A stretch of DNA of 64,000 bases. Origin: Rufibacter glacialis. GTDB lineage: Bacteria; Bacteroidota; Bacteroidia; Cytophagales; Hymenobacteraceae. Location: positions 1 through 64,000 of the forward strand of contig NZ_VKKZ01000026.1 in the NCBI RefSeq assembly GCF_008271745.1, read 5' to 3'. Each line of letters begins with the position of its first letter. The first letter of the stretch is position 1. Below the pieces are notes generated by a model. It saw only the letters and a list, made by a program, of their open reading frames with translations, was not told where the DNA came from and ran no database searches. Made by a program: the position numbers and the translations under genes. Shown here piece after piece: positions 43,346 to 52,073 of the stretch.

Positions 43346-44224
43346 CTAGCGCACGTTGCCGCCGTGGTCCATGTCATAGTTGTTGCTGTTGGGAACCCGG
43401 GTGCCGTCGGTGGTAGAGGCGCGCACATTGGGCTCTCCGTAACCGGTTGGTACACCATGATCTGTAGGGGCGGCATCATGGGTGGCGGTGGGGTCTATCT
43501 CCTGAATGGGCGTGCCTTCCACTGAGTGGAGGCTGGTCACCGGAATGTCCTGCTGGGTAGAGATGATGCCCCCGGTAGAGCCTTGGGAGCCAGAGGACTC
43601 ATTGCCCATCTGCATATTGCCTGCTCCTTGCCCGTGGTGCTGCTGTTGCGCCGAAGAACCTATGCCGCTGGTAGACGGTGCCGTGGGGGTGCTGGTGCCG
43701 TATTGGCCCGCCGCCTCGTTCTGGTATTTAGGGCTATGGGCAGAGTTATCAGCACTCAGGGCCAGAGGGGCAGAAGCAGCCGGGTCTTGGGCAGTAGTTC
43801 GGGTGGGTTGGGTAGCCTCCCAGGCATGGAACTTGTCCATCTCGGTTTTGATGCTGGTCATGAACCAAGCCAACAGCGTGGCGTCATCCAAAAGCCCGAT
43901 CACCGGGATCCAGTCGGGGATCATGTCAATAGGCGACAGGAAGTAGATGAGCACGGCCACTCCCATCACCACCGTGTTGTTGGGAATGCCTTTGTATTCG
44001 CCGGAAACGGCGGCTTTGATCATGCGGGTAAGGGTGCCCACGCTCTCCATGACCTCGGCGGCAATAGTGCCGAAGTCTTTTTTCTCGCTCGCCTTCTGAT
44101 AGGCATCATTCAGGAGTTGCTTGATGCGCAACGGCTGCCGGATGTACTCTTCTGCTTTCTGCAGGAAGCGCTTGAAGAACGAGGATTCATGCACGTTCTG
44201 TTTATTTTGGGTTTCGTTTTCCAT
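43346..44224 (-). CDS. DUF1232 (YkvA-type) membrane protein with long disordered tail
   Basis: A 292-residue protein; start at ATG 44224 (MENETQNKQ) is preferred over an upstream frame extension to 44314 that has no family character. Residues about 25-135 contain the DUF1232 domain: ...GVAVLIYFLSPIDMIPDWIPVIGLLDDATLLAWFMTSI, where the SPIDMIPD...LLDDA pattern is the family signature (one or two membrane-associated helices). The remaining about 155 residues are low-complexity, rich in Ser, Thr, Gly, Gln and His, and likely disordered. No known function. Stands alone on the minus strand. Confidence 0.85.
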   Translation of the reverse strand: MENETQNKQNVHESSFFKRFLQKAEEYIRQPLRIKQLLNDAYQKASEKKDFGTIAAEVMESVGTLTRMIKAAVSGEYKGIPNNTVVMGVAVLIYFLSPIDMIPDWIPVIGLLDDATLLAWFMTSIKTEMDKFHAWEATQPTRTTAQDPAASAPLALSADNSAHSPKYQNEAAGQYGTSTPTAPSTSGIGSSAQQQHHGQGAGNMQMGNESSGSQGSTGGIISTQQDIPVTSLHSVEGTPIQEIDPTATHDAAPTDHGVPTGYGEPNVRASTTDGTRVPNSNNYDMDHGGNVR

Positions 44225-44452
44225 ATAAAAATTGACGTTTAATAACAGGTGTAAAGTCCAGAGGCTTTCAGCCCCCGGACGAAGTAACGAAAAAAAGGAG
44301 ATGCAAACCGACAAGAATTTGCCTGGGGCAGCAGACGGCCGCAGTGCTGGTCTGTAACACTTTCTATACTAGGTTTTACCGGAAATAGTTAGAAGTGGGA
44401 ATAGGTATTTCTGTCCGTTTAGGCCGGCTTTCAGAAAAGGAGGGGCAAAAGA

Positions 44453-44487
44453 AAAGCGCCTGTTCCAGCAAAAGGAACAGGCGCTTT
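44453..44487 (-). terminator. Terminator of the NlpC/P60 gene
   Basis: Perfect 14-bp stem AAAGCGCCTGTTCC (44453-44466) / GGAACAGGCGCTTT (44474-44487), seven-base loop, with TTTTC on the minus strand. 23 bp past the gene's stop. Confidence 0.85.
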
Positions 44488-44510
44488 GATATAGGCTATT
44501 ACCGCGGTGG

Positions 44511-45152
44511 TTAGATGACTCTGCCGGCGGCGTAGAAATTCTTCTTGTAGTAAGGCGACATGAGCGAGTTGATCATTACCCCACCGTTAGAGGCGGAATG
44601 GATGAACTTGCCGTCTTTGAGGTAAATGCCCACGTGGAAGATGGGTTGGCCTGGGCCACGGCGGAAGAAAACCAGGTCACCGGTTTCCATGGCGCTTTTA
44701 GAGACTCTGTTCACCTGATGGAACATGGAGCGGGAGCTGTGGGTAAGCGAGATGCCGTACACCTGCTTGTAGACTTTGCTCACAAACCCGGAGCAGTCGG
44801 TGCCGCGTTGTGAGCTGCCGCCAGAGCGGTAAGGGGTACCAATCCAGTTGGCTACGGTTTCCAGCAGTTCCTTGTCCTCGTCAAAATCAAGCTGCAGGCC
44901 CAATGACTGGGAGTAGTAGTTGTAGAAGAGAGAGTCTTTGAAGGTGAGGCTCTTCTCTCTGGCCACTTCATTGGCGGGTTCAGAAAAATTGAATTGATTG
45001 TGCTCCAACGCCCATTCCTGGATTTGTTCTGATGGGGTAGTGTTGAAGGCTTCTTCAGAGTAGGTGTTGGCTGAAGAAGGTTGTACTTCATAGAAGAAGG
45101 ACAGAAACGCAGAGCCTAAGGCTAGTGCAGACAGAATGTAACTTTTCATCAT
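44511..45152 (-). CDS. NlpC/P60-family cell-wall hydrolase
   Basis: A 213-residue exported protein. Signal peptide over about residues 1-28 (YILSALALGSAFLSFFYEVQPSSA). The C-terminal NlpC/P60 domain has the catalytic Cys120 (RGTDCSGFVSKVY), His173 (IFHVGIYL) and a third polar residue, His185 (KFIHSASNGG). Such enzymes cleave peptide bonds in peptidoglycan stems. The region between the signal and the domain (residues 30-95) lacks an SH3 module and looks unstructured. Has its own terminator; a single gene. Confidence 0.92.
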   Translation of the reverse strand: MMKSYILSALALGSAFLSFFYEVQPSSANTYSEEAFNTTPSEQIQEWALEHNQFNFSEPANEVAREKSLTFKDSLFYNYYSQSLGLQLDFDEDKELLETVANWIGTPYRSGGSSQRGTDCSGFVSKVYKQVYGISLTHSSRSMFHQVNRVSKSAMETGDLVFFRRGPGQPIFHVGIYLKDGKFIHSASNGGVMINSLMSPYYKKNFYAAGRVI

Positions 45153-45440
45153 CTGTTTTAATGGTGAAACATCGGGTGGTACCGGCTGCAGCAGAGACCA
45201 CTCGCGGCCCTTCCAACTGTAAGCGCCAAAGACGCCGAAAAACAGGAAGAAAGCCCTTTTACTGGGAGTTTAGTTGAATGGCAACATAAACTCGTTAAGT
45301 CAAAGGTAGATATGAAACCTTTTAAAACCAAACTCGTATAAGGCGCCTTTTAGTATTTTGGCAGGAAAAGAAAAAAGCAGAAAGAGGGAGAATGTAGCTT
45401 GAGAAAGCGGAATGCCGTATAAAGTGGCAAAAGAAAAAAG

Positions 45441-45794
45441 ATGGAGCCCCTTGAAAAAAAGTTGAAAATAGTGGAGCGGTCACCGTTTGCGCGCATTGCC
45501 CGGTGGGTCTTGAAGAGCTCCAACGTGGCCATGGTGTTGGGCAAAACTATACACTTAAGCGGAGTTTCCAAAGAAAATTTTCTGCGCGACTCGGCCTGGG
45601 TGGCCCATGAACTGTGCCATGTGCGTCAGTTCCAGGAGCATGGCTACCTGAGGTTTTTATGGCTCTACCTGCTTGAATCAGCTAGAATGGGCTATTATCA
45701 CAACAAATTTGAGGTGGAGGCCCGTATGGCGGGGGTAAAAGAAGCCCATCTGGCCAAAACTAAATCAGGCGCATCTACCGGTCATCAAGGGTAG
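45441..45794 (+). CDS. Small HExxH protein (DUF4157-like)
   Basis: A 117-residue protein. The motif HELCHVRQFQEHG (His-Glu-x-x-His) with a later acidic residue in FEVEARMAG resembles the gluzincin-type DUF4157 family, in which the third ligand is a downstream Glu. A short hydrophobic stretch FLWLYLLESARMGYY lies after the motif. Peptidase activity has not been shown for such minimal forms. It starts at ATG 45441 and is followed by a 23-bp perfect hairpin. Confidence 0.75.
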   Translation: MEPLEKKLKIVERSPFARIARWVLKSSNVAMVLGKTIHLSGVSKENFLRDSAWVAHELCHVRQFQEHGYLRFLWLYLLESARMGYYHNKFEVEARMAGVKEAHLAKTKSGASTGHQG

Positions 45795-45804
45795 GCGGGT
45801 GCAT

Positions 45805-45868
45805 AAAAGAGGGGCGCCGCTTCGGGTCTGTTTTATGAAAAACAAACCCGAAGCGGCGCCCCTCTTTT
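45805..45868. terminator. Very strong two-way terminator
   Basis: Perfect 23-bp stem: left arm 45805-45827 (starting AAAAGAGGGGCGCCGC), right arm 45846-45868 (ending GGCGCCCCTCTTTT), 18-nt loop. It separates the + strand HExxH gene from the minus strand thioredoxin-fold genes, which converge here. Confidence 0.85.
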
Positions 45869-45881
45869 ACCGGTAGGTACC

Positions 45882-46508
45882 TTAGCTGTTGTTACGCCAT
45901 TTGATGGTGCAGCCAATGGCTTTGGTGCTGGTCTGGGGTACGGGCTTGCCGGTGAGCAAGTGGTCCAAGGCCGTTTCTACATACCGCTTTTGCACTTTTT
46001 CAGGGTCCCCAGAATTGTCGTCAATCGCGCCTATGTAGCTGACTTTCAGGTCTTGACCGTTGCGGGTGAGCAGGTAAATGTGCGGGGTGCGGGTGGCGCC
46101 GTAGCGTTTGGCCACTTCCTGGGTCTCATCATGCAGGTACACAAACGGGAAGTTCTTGTCTTTGGCCCGCTTCTGCATCTGGGCATAGGAATCACCGGGT
46201 GAGATGGTCACGTCATTGGGGTTAATGGCAATGACAGGATAGCCTTTGGGGGCATACTTCTGGTGCAGCTGAACCAGCCGGTCTTCATAGAGCTTGGAGT
46301 AGGGGCAGGTATTGCAGGTGAAAGTGACAATAAACCCTTTGGCCTCTTTCTGGTCCCGTAAACTCACCATTTGGCCGTTCACGTTTTTCAGCTTGAAGTC
46401 AGTCGCGGTGTCGCCTACCTGGTAGCCGCCTTCGGCTGTACGGTAGGCTGAGGTGCCCAGCAAAGTGAGCACGCTCAGAATGAGCAGGAAATAGTAAGGT
46501 TTTCTCAT
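45882..46508 (-). CDS. Thioredoxin-fold (redoxin) exported protein
   Basis: A 208-residue protein with an N-terminal signal or anchor (YYFLLILSVLTLLGTSAY). The redoxin domain has the motif VTFTCNTCPYSKLYEDR, i.e. a C-x-x-C pair (C-N-T-C) in the peroxiredoxin-like position, followed by the conserved Arg region and the cis-Pro segment RTPHIYLLT. Such proteins are commonly thiol-disulfide or peroxidase-type enzymes of the periplasm. It is four bases downstream of a TlpA-like gene (same strand), so the two form an operon. Confidence 0.88.
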   Translation of the reverse strand: MRKPYYFLLILSVLTLLGTSAYRTAEGGYQVGDTATDFKLKNVNGQMVSLRDQKEAKGFIVTFTCNTCPYSKLYEDRLVQLHQKYAPKGYPVIAINPNDVTISPGDSYAQMQKRAKDKNFPFVYLHDETQEVAKRYGATRTPHIYLLTRNGQDLKVSYIGAIDDNSGDPEKVQKRYVETALDHLLTGKPVPQTSTKAIGCTIKWRNNS

Positions 46509-46512
46509 AAGG

Positions 46513-47043
46513 TTAAGGGGTTTTAGAGAGGGTAGAGGTTAGGTGCTGCTGCAGTTGGGCCAGGGTCATGGGCTTCTCCAGGAAAAGCCGCTGCTTACGG
46601 GCATTGTTTATAAAAAGCGTAGCCGGAATGGCGCCGCTCCACGAAGGGTCCACAATATCAATCCAGGCATTCTGGTCTGGTTCATCCAGCAGGAAGACGA
46701 TGCTTTTCAGTTTGTTCCTGGTCACGAACGGCACCACGCGCTTGTCCAGGTCTTTCACAAAGTCCATGCTCACCAGGATCACCTTCACCGGTTTGCCTTT
46801 AGACTGTTGCTGCACGGCCTCAAAGTGCGGAAGCTCCTCTATGCAGGGTTTGCACCAGGTGGCCCAGAAGTTGATGATGTAAGTGGTGTCTGCGGTAGAA
46901 TTCAGGTATTTCTGCAGGTGCGCCAGCTTCACGGCCGGCACCTTGGGCGCCTGCGCCTGGGCGCGAGCAGTCAGCAGTACGCTGAATAGCATAAAGCCAA
47001 GGAAGAGTGGTAGGCGTAAAAACATACTTTTCCGGTATTTCAT
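46513..47043 (-). CDS. TlpA-like thiol-disulfide oxidoreductase
   Basis: A 176-residue exported protein from ATG 47043 (MKYRKSMFLRLPLFLG...); an upstream in-frame start at 47097 would add 18 residues, and ATG 47025 is another option. The signal region is FLRLPLFLGFMLFSVLLTARAQA. The thioredoxin active site is FWATWCKPCIEELP (C-x-x-C with Lys-Pro), typical of periplasmic reductases that serve cytochrome c maturation or disulfide control. The cis-Pro loop AIPATLFI is present. First gene of the two-gene thioredoxin operon. Confidence 0.88.
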   Translation of the reverse strand: MKYRKSMFLRLPLFLGFMLFSVLLTARAQAQAPKVPAVKLAHLQKYLNSTADTTYIINFWATWCKPCIEELPHFEAVQQQSKGKPVKVILVSMDFVKDLDKRVVPFVTRNKLKSIVFLLDEPDQNAWIDIVDPSWSGAIPATLFINNARKQRLFLEKPMTLAQLQQHLTSTLSKTP

Positions 47044-47115
47044 ATCAATGTAACGAATCTTTCCCTCCCAATGTACAATAATATACGATTTTAACATATA
47101 GATAATTTGAAGAGT

Positions 47116-47673
47116 ATGGCACAGAAATTAGCCGGTAAGAAAATTGCCATTTTGGTAGAAAAAGGATTTGAGCAGGTGGAGCTGGAAAAGCCCCGCACCG
47201 CCCTGGAAGAAGCAGGGGCGGAAACCCACCTTATCTCGCCGCAGGCGGGCACCGTCAAGGCCTGGGACATGACCGACTGGGGAAAGGAATTCCCCGTGGA
47301 CAAGGAGTTGAAAGCGGCCGTGGCCTCTGACTATGATGCCTTGCTGCTGCCCGGCGGCGTCATGAACCCCGACTACCTGCGGGCCAATGCCCAGGCCGTG
47401 GCCTTCGTGCGAGCCTTCCAGGACACGGGCAAACCCATTGCCGCCATCTGCCACGGCCCCTGGACGTTGATAGAGGCCCAGGCCGTAAAAGGAAGAAAGA
47501 TGACCAGCTGGCCCTCGCTCAAAACCGACCTTACCAATGCCGGGGCCACGTGGGTAGACGAGGAAGTGGTCACAGACCAGGGGTTGGTCACCAGCCGCAA
47601 ACCAGAGGACATTCCGGCCTTCAACAAGAAAATGATTGAGGAATTCGCCGAAGGCAAGCACGACCGAAGCTAA
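47116..47673 (+). CDS. PfpI/DJ-1-family protein
   Basis: A 185-residue protein with the type 1 glutamine-amidotransferase-like fold. ATG 47116 (MAQKLAGKK) is chosen over TTG 47107. The nucleophile elbow AAICHGPWTLIEA carries the reactive Cys, with the conserved Glu near the N-terminus (ILVEKGFEQVELEKPR) and the His after the Cys. Homologues include general stress proteins and protein deglycase or chaperone-like enzymes. Cytoplasmic. Divergent from the TlpA gene (72 bp between the chosen starts), followed by a long terminator. Confidence 0.9.
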   Translation: MAQKLAGKKIAILVEKGFEQVELEKPRTALEEAGAETHLISPQAGTVKAWDMTDWGKEFPVDKELKAAVASDYDALLLPGGVMNPDYLRANAQAVAFVRAFQDTGKPIAAICHGPWTLIEAQAVKGRKMTSWPSLKTDLTNAGATWVDEEVVTDQGLVTSRKPEDIPAFNKKMIEEFAEGKHDRS

Positions 47674-47693
47674 ACGGTTCTTCTGCTAACCAG

Positions 47694-47734
47694 AACGGTC
47701 GGGGCCGGCAGTACTGCTGCCGGCCCCGACCGTT
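47694..47734 (+). terminator. Terminator of the PfpI gene
   Basis: Perfect 18-bp stem AACGGTCGGGGCCGGCAG (47694-47711) / its complement at 47717-47734, 5-nt loop, followed by TTAGG and a T-containing stretch. 20 bp past the gene stop. Confidence 0.8.
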
Positions 47735-47768
47735 TTAGGCCCTTTTTACCAAAAGAGACCCAAAACAG

Positions 47769-47801
47769 AAAAGGGTGCCTCTTGGAGAGAAGCACCCTTT
47801 T
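47769..47801 (-). terminator. Terminator of the beta-barrel gene at 47824
   Basis: Stem AAAAGGGTGC (47769-47778) / GCACCCTTTT (47792-47801), 13-nt loop; on the minus strand it ends GGGTGC...GCACCCTTTTCTG, with T's on the outside. Confidence 0.7.
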
Positions 47802-47823
47802 CTGCTGGTTTTGCTAAAACGAC

Positions 47824-48459
47824 CTAGAAACCGAAGCCCAGGTACACCTGGAAGTTGCCGGCTTTGATGTCGTTCAGTGCGCGGTTGGCGTTGGCGGCAT
47901 CAAACTTGCCCAGGTCTGAGAAACTGCGGTAGTAACGCCCGCCTACCCTGAAGATAGACACCTTGGCTTCTACCCCGGCGGCTGCCCCGTAGTCAAACGT
48001 GTTCAGGCCTTCTTTGTCAATCTCTTTGTCGTCTTGTTTGGCCGTGAGCATGATGCCCACCTGCGGTCCCGCATGCACGCTGATATTGTCTGTGAGGTTC
48101 AGCACGGCTAGTACCGGAACATCAATATAATCAAATCGGCGGTCAGCGTCATCAGCGTTCACCTCGCGGCGGGTGTACAGGGCCTCTGGCTGAATGGAGA
48201 ACACCTGGCCCAGGCTGAACTGCGAGTAAAAACCGGCGTGCCAGTTGGTGGAGCTTCTCAGGTTGTCCAGCATGTCTTTGCCATCGCCCTGAAGGGAGCT
48301 GAACAGCACGCCACCTTTCACCCCGAAGCCGCTGTTGGCGCGTTCACCGCCGCCAGACTCTTCATTGTGGTTAATGATGCCCCTGTTCAATACGCGTTCC
48401 TGGGCCTGAGCAGCCTCAAACAGGAAAGCACATATAAAGAGTAAACATAGTTTTTTCAT
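47824..48459 (-). CDS. Outer-membrane beta-barrel protein (PorT/OmpA-like small barrel)
   Basis: A 211-residue protein with a signal peptide (KKLCLLFICAFLFEAAQA, then Q). The mature part consists of alternating amphipathic strands: GFGVKGGVLFSSLQG, GFYSQFSLGQVFSIQPEALYTRR, YIDVPVLAVLNLTDNISVHAGPQVGIML, DYGAAAGVEAKVSIFRVGGRYYRS, ending in a strand with C-terminal Phe (NFQVYLGFGF). This is the usual outer-membrane beta-barrel OMP_b-brl pattern of Bacteroidota. Function unknown; single gene. Confidence 0.88.
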   Translation of the reverse strand: MKKLCLLFICAFLFEAAQAQERVLNRGIINHNEESGGGERANSGFGVKGGVLFSSLQGDGKDMLDNLRSSTNWHAGFYSQFSLGQVFSIQPEALYTRREVNADDADRRFDYIDVPVLAVLNLTDNISVHAGPQVGIMLTAKQDDKEIDKEGLNTFDYGAAAGVEAKVSIFRVGGRYYRSFSDLGKFDAANANRALNDIKAGNFQVYLGFGF

Positions 48460-48635
48460 AGTAGGTAGTACATTTGGGTTGGGTAAAAGAAAACCCTTTA
48501 CAAGAAAACGGGTTGTTCCTCTTATACTGTCTCCTGCCTATAATGTTGCAGGTAGCGCCATGAGCCCCAGTAGGTGCGCCCATCAACGCCCAGGCGGCGA
48601 AGTAAAAATAATCCTAAAAGAACCTATACCCCGGT

Positions 48636-49538
48636 ATGCTTAAGATAGCCTGGTCTCCAGAGTACGCGCACCCCCTCCCAGAGAACCACCGGTTCCCCAT
48701 GCTCAAGTATGAACTGCTGCCAGAGCAGCTGCTCTATGAGGGTACCGTAACCCAGGAGAACTTCTTCCAACCCGCTCCTTTGGCAGATGCCGTTATTGAG
48801 CGGGTGCATGAACCCGGTTACTGGCGGCGCCTTCGGCAACTGGAACTGAGTCCCTCAGAAGTCAGGAAGACGGGTTTTCCGTTGTCCCGGGAGCTGGTGA
48901 ACCGCGAAATCATCATCATGGGGGGTACGGTGGAAGCCGCCGCGTATGCCCTGGAATTCGGCATGGCCATGAACATAGCCGGCGGCACCCACCATGCTTT
49001 CACTGACCGGGGCGAGGGATTCTGCCTGCTCAACGACAATGCCCTGGCTGCGCAGTCCCTCTTAGACGAGGGCAAGGCGCAGCAGGTGCTCATTGTGGAC
49101 CTGGACGTGCACCAGGGCAACGGCACCGCACAGATTTTTGCCGAGGAGCCGCGGGTGTTCACCTTCAGCATGCACGGCGGCAACAACTACCCCCTGCACA
49201 AGGAAACCTCTGACCTGGACGTGCCTCTGCCCGATGGCATAGGAGATGCGGCCTACCTCCAGCTCCTGCATGCGCACCTGCCCGCCCTCTTTGACCGGGT
49301 GGCGCCTGATTTCGTGTTTTTCCAGTGCGGGGTAGACGTGCTGGCCACCGATAAGCTAGGCAAGCTGGGCCTTACCCACGCCGGCTGCAAAGAACGCGAC
49401 CGCCTGGTGCTGGAGTTGTGCCATCAGAACCGGGTGCCTGTAGTAGCCAGCATGGGCGGCGGCTATTCCACCCGCATCGCAGATATTGTAGAGGCGCACG
49501 CCAATACCTTCCGGCTGGCGCAGCAGATCTTCTTTTAG
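48636..49538 (+). CDS. Histone deacetylase-family zinc hydrolase
   Basis: A 300-residue protein of the HDAC/acetoin-utilization superfamily. Catalytic His pair H119-H120 (AGGTHHAF), zinc ligands D155, D157 and H159 (VLIVDLDVHQGNG), the GFCLLND loop and FSMHGGNNYP are all present; the C-terminal FFQCGVDVLATDKLGKLGLTHAG matches. Bacterial members deacetylate small molecules (for example polyamines) or proteins. Cytoplasmic; ends at a repeat-rich spacer (49546-49610). Confidence 0.93.
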   Translation: MLKIAWSPEYAHPLPENHRFPMLKYELLPEQLLYEGTVTQENFFQPAPLADAVIERVHEPGYWRRLRQLELSPSEVRKTGFPLSRELVNREIIIMGGTVEAAAYALEFGMAMNIAGGTHHAFTDRGEGFCLLNDNALAAQSLLDEGKAQQVLIVDLDVHQGNGTAQIFAEEPRVFTFSMHGGNNYPLHKETSDLDVPLPDGIGDAAYLQLLHAHLPALFDRVAPDFVFFQCGVDVLATDKLGKLGLTHAGCKERDRLVLELCHQNRVPVVASMGGGYSTRIADIVEAHANTFRLAQQIFF

Positions 49539-49545
49539 ATTGTCT

Positions 49546-49610
49546 CACGTATCAGGTAGCACGTATCAGGATTCTCAAATTCTTGCTACGTGCTACCTGC
49601 TACGTGATAC
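49546..49610. repeat. Repeat block with direct and inverted units
   Basis: CACGTATCAGG occurs at 49546-49556 and 49560-49570 (14-bp period); GGTAGCACGTA (49555-49565) pairs perfectly with TACGTGCTACC (49587-49597), and GTATC with GATAC farther out. It may act as a terminator for the flanking genes, but the units also look like a lineage-specific repeat. Confidence 0.55.
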
Positions 49611-49616
49611 GGTATA

Positions 49617-49835
49617 TCAATTTCGGGTTTTGAGTTTCGTGTCCGGGCTGCGGAAGAGGGGGAGCGAGCGCTTGAGCGCCAGGTAGATGATGGGTACCAG
49701 CAAGAGCACCAGTAAGAGGTAGATCATCACCTTCATGACGTGCAGGAACAGGCTGATGACCATGGCTGATAAAAGGATAGACGCTACCAGAAGTAGCCAG
49801 AATTGGATAGAGTGTTTGGAGGAACTTCGGCCCAT
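49617..49835 (-). CDS. Small membrane protein
   Basis: A 72-residue protein from ATG 49835 (MGRSSSKHS); the frame is open to 49898 but those residues have no family character. Two adjacent hydrophobic helices (FWLLLVASILLSAMVISLFLH and MKVMIYLLLVLLLVPIIYLAL) end in a basic tail (KRSLPLFRSPDTKLKTRN). No other frame in this stretch has the same character. Role unknown. It lies on the same strand as the downstream-starting methyltransferase cluster but is separated from it by 153 bp. Confidence 0.55.
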   Translation of the reverse strand: MGRSSSKHSIQFWLLLVASILLSAMVISLFLHVMKVMIYLLLVLLLVPIIYLALKRSLPLFRSPDTKLKTRN

Positions 49836-49988
49836 GGGTAAAAGTTTGGTGAAACAATAAGCCAGGGTGCCACCCATAGGGAGGTCCTGCGCTGGCAAAG
49901 AGCCTTGGCCTTCTTACCGGTGAATCAGGGAAGGCAAAAGGTAGGTGTCTCTTTTTTAGTAAGTTACAAAATATTTTCTCTTTTGGTG

Positions 49989-50714
49989 CTATTTCTCCCA
50001 AAATGGCCCGAAAACCAGCTGCCATCTGAACGCCCATTTCCACTGCAGGCGGTAGCTCCTGATGCCGGCCAGCTCCAGAATCCGCTGCCAGTCGGCCCGC
50101 GAAAAGCCGCGCAGTACAGAGAGAGGCGCATCATTTTTGACTAGATACGAGCGGGAGAAAACTTGGGTCAGGGTTTTGATGGAATAAAACGCCAGCGGGT
50201 GCCGGTGCAGGTCATTCACCAAAACCGCTACCCGGGCTTGCCCTTGCAGCTGGGCCAGCAAAGAAGCCAGGGCCTGGTCTGGGAAATGGTGCAGAAAAAG
50301 ACTACAGATCACAATGTCATATTCCTGGCGGGCGAATTCCGGGGAGAAGACATCGGCTTGCCGGTAGCTGATCTCTGGGTACGGCTGGCTATGGGCGGCA
50401 CTGTAGTTTAACATGAAGGCGTTGGCGTCTATGCCCACCAGTTCCACGGGTTGGTTCCGGCGGCGGGCCCAACGGGCCACCATGCGCAGGGTGTCGCCGC
50501 CGCCGCTGCCCAGATCGGCTATTTTAAGCTTCTTTTCCGGAAAAGAGACGGAAAGCGGGTGTTTCAAAAGCTGGTTTAGCCCGTTGCGCACCACGTCATG
50601 GCCGCCCAGCCACTCGTTGATGAACTCCAACTCCTGCAGGTTCCGGCGCAGGTCATCACTGGCGAGCGTGAGGTCATCCATCAGCTCCGGTAGGGTAGAC
50701 CGCTGGCTAAACAT
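49989..50714 (-). CDS. Class I methyltransferase of the polyketide cluster
   Basis: A 241-residue SAM-dependent methyltransferase. SAM loop KIADLGSGGGDTLRMVA (about residues 64-79), acidic residue VELVGIDANAFML, and the catalytic region YDIVICSLFLHHFPDQA. Probably a hydroxy- or ring-methylating enzyme acting on the type III polyketide product; its start overlaps the polyketide synthase stop by eight bases on the minus strand, so the two are co-translated. In Streptomyces srsABC, a methyltransferase follows the type III PKS in phenolic lipid synthesis; the same gene order is seen here (homology by role is inference). Confidence 0.85.
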   Translation of the reverse strand: MFSQRSTLPELMDDLTLASDDLRRNLQELEFINEWLGGHDVVRNGLNQLLKHPLSVSFPEKKLKIADLGSGGGDTLRMVARWARRRNQPVELVGIDANAFMLNYSAAHSQPYPEISYRQADVFSPEFARQEYDIVICSLFLHHFPDQALASLLAQLQGQARVAVLVNDLHRHPLAFYSIKTLTQVFSRSYLVKNDAPLSVLRGFSRADWQRILELAGIRSYRLQWKWAFRWQLVFGPFWEK

Positions 50715-51816
50715 AGTGCACCGAGAGCAGCATGGATTCCAGGGTAAGGCCGGGGCCGAAGGCGAAACTCAGGATAGGGGCCTCATGGCGGTGGGGCTGC
50801 AGTTCGTGCCACAGGGCCTGCAGCACAAACAGCACCGTAGCAGACGACATGTTCCCGAACTTCCGCAGCACCTCATAAGCGTGGCGGTTGTCTTTGGCTG
50901 TAAGCCCCAGGGCTTGCTCAATCACCTCCAGGATCTTGCGCCCGCCCGGGTGAATGGCAAACAGGTCCACCTCCTCCAGCTTCAGGTTCAGTTTCTGCAA
51001 CAGCGACTGGGTCAGTTGCCCAATGCCTTGCTTGATCAAGGCCGGCACATATGATGACAGCGTCATCTCAAACCCGAAATCATGGATGTGCCAGGCCATC
51101 TCTTTCTGCCCCGATGGTGCCAGGTCGCAGTGGAATGCATCTACGCGCAACGACAGGGGCGTCAAAGGTTGTGGACTCACCAACACCGCCGCGGCGCCGT
51201 CGGCAAAGAGGGCGTTGGAGACCAGATGGTCGTTTTGGACCTGTTTCTGGAAATGGAGGGTGCAAAGCTCGGTGCAGACAATGAGCACCCGGGCGTGGGT
51301 GTGGGCGCGGCAGATGGTGTCGGCCACTTTCAGGGCGTTGAAGGCCGCGTAGCAGCCCATGAAGTAGATGCAGGTGCGCTCTACCTGGGTGGGCAGGCCC
51401 AGCGCCTCTACCAGCTCAATGTCCAGCCCCGGCGCGTACATGCCGGTGCAGCTCACGGTGATCAGGTGGGTGATGTGGGAAAGGGGCAGGTCAGGTACCT
51501 GGGCCAGGCATTTCTGGGCCGCCTCAGTGGCAAGCGGCAGCGCCGATTTGCGGAACTGCTGCATGCGGTCGCCCACGGTGGGGAAAGGCTCCAGGCCGGG
51601 CGTGTTGGGGTAGAACTCATACTCGCCGTTCTGGCGGCCATAATCGGGTAGGGCGGTGTGGCGCTGGTCAATGCCTGAGACCCGGTACAGTGCTTTCAGT
51701 TTACGGGTGTCCTGGTCACCTAACTGAAGGGCCTCGGCCATGAAGTCAGCAATTTGCTGCTGAGGGAAAGCATGCGGTGGATTAGCCGTGCCGATGGCGC
51801 AGAGGTAACTCTTCAT
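50707..51816 (-). CDS. Type III polyketide synthase (chalcone-synthase family)
   Basis: A 369-residue homodimeric ketosynthase. The catalytic triad is visible: Cys155 (YFMGCYAAFNAL), His289 (LFAIHPGGRKIL) and Asn322 (RKFGNMSSATVLF). Opening SYLCAIGTANPPHAFPQQQI and the tail FGPGLTLESMLL are family-typical. Such enzymes extend an acyl starter with malonyl units to make pyrones, resorcinols or related rings. It lies on the minus strand after a flavoprotein gene (257-bp gap) and before a methyltransferase (8-bp overlap), a set like srsA-srsB-srsC that makes alkylresorcinol-derived quinones. Product here is unknown. Confidence 0.95.
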   Translation of the reverse strand: MKSYLCAIGTANPPHAFPQQQIADFMAEALQLGDQDTRKLKALYRVSGIDQRHTALPDYGRQNGEYEFYPNTPGLEPFPTVGDRMQQFRKSALPLATEAAQKCLAQVPDLPLSHITHLITVSCTGMYAPGLDIELVEALGLPTQVERTCIYFMGCYAAFNALKVADTICRAHTHARVLIVCTELCTLHFQKQVQNDHLVSNALFADGAAAVLVSPQPLTPLSLRVDAFHCDLAPSGQKEMAWHIHDFGFEMTLSSYVPALIKQGIGQLTQSLLQKLNLKLEEVDLFAIHPGGRKILEVIEQALGLTAKDNRHAYEVLRKFGNMSSATVLFVLQALWHELQPHRHEAPILSFAFGPGLTLESMLLSVHYV

Positions 51817-52073
51817 ATGTTAAGTATAAACAAAAAAGCAGCAAGATGTTTAACGGGGCAGGTATGTTTTTCAGGCGTTTTGAGAAGAAAAGCCCTGAGG
51901 CACAGCTGTTATTTTCATACTGCTAACCTGCGGTTCAGGTTATCTATAGCCTCGGCCAGGCCACAAGTCATCTAGCTGGGCTGCTGCTATGCCCAACCTT
52001 CCTCTGGCAGGCAGACCCATGATTCTGGGGCGGTTATTGAAAAAGAGCCTTTAAACGGCCAGGCCAGGGGAAT

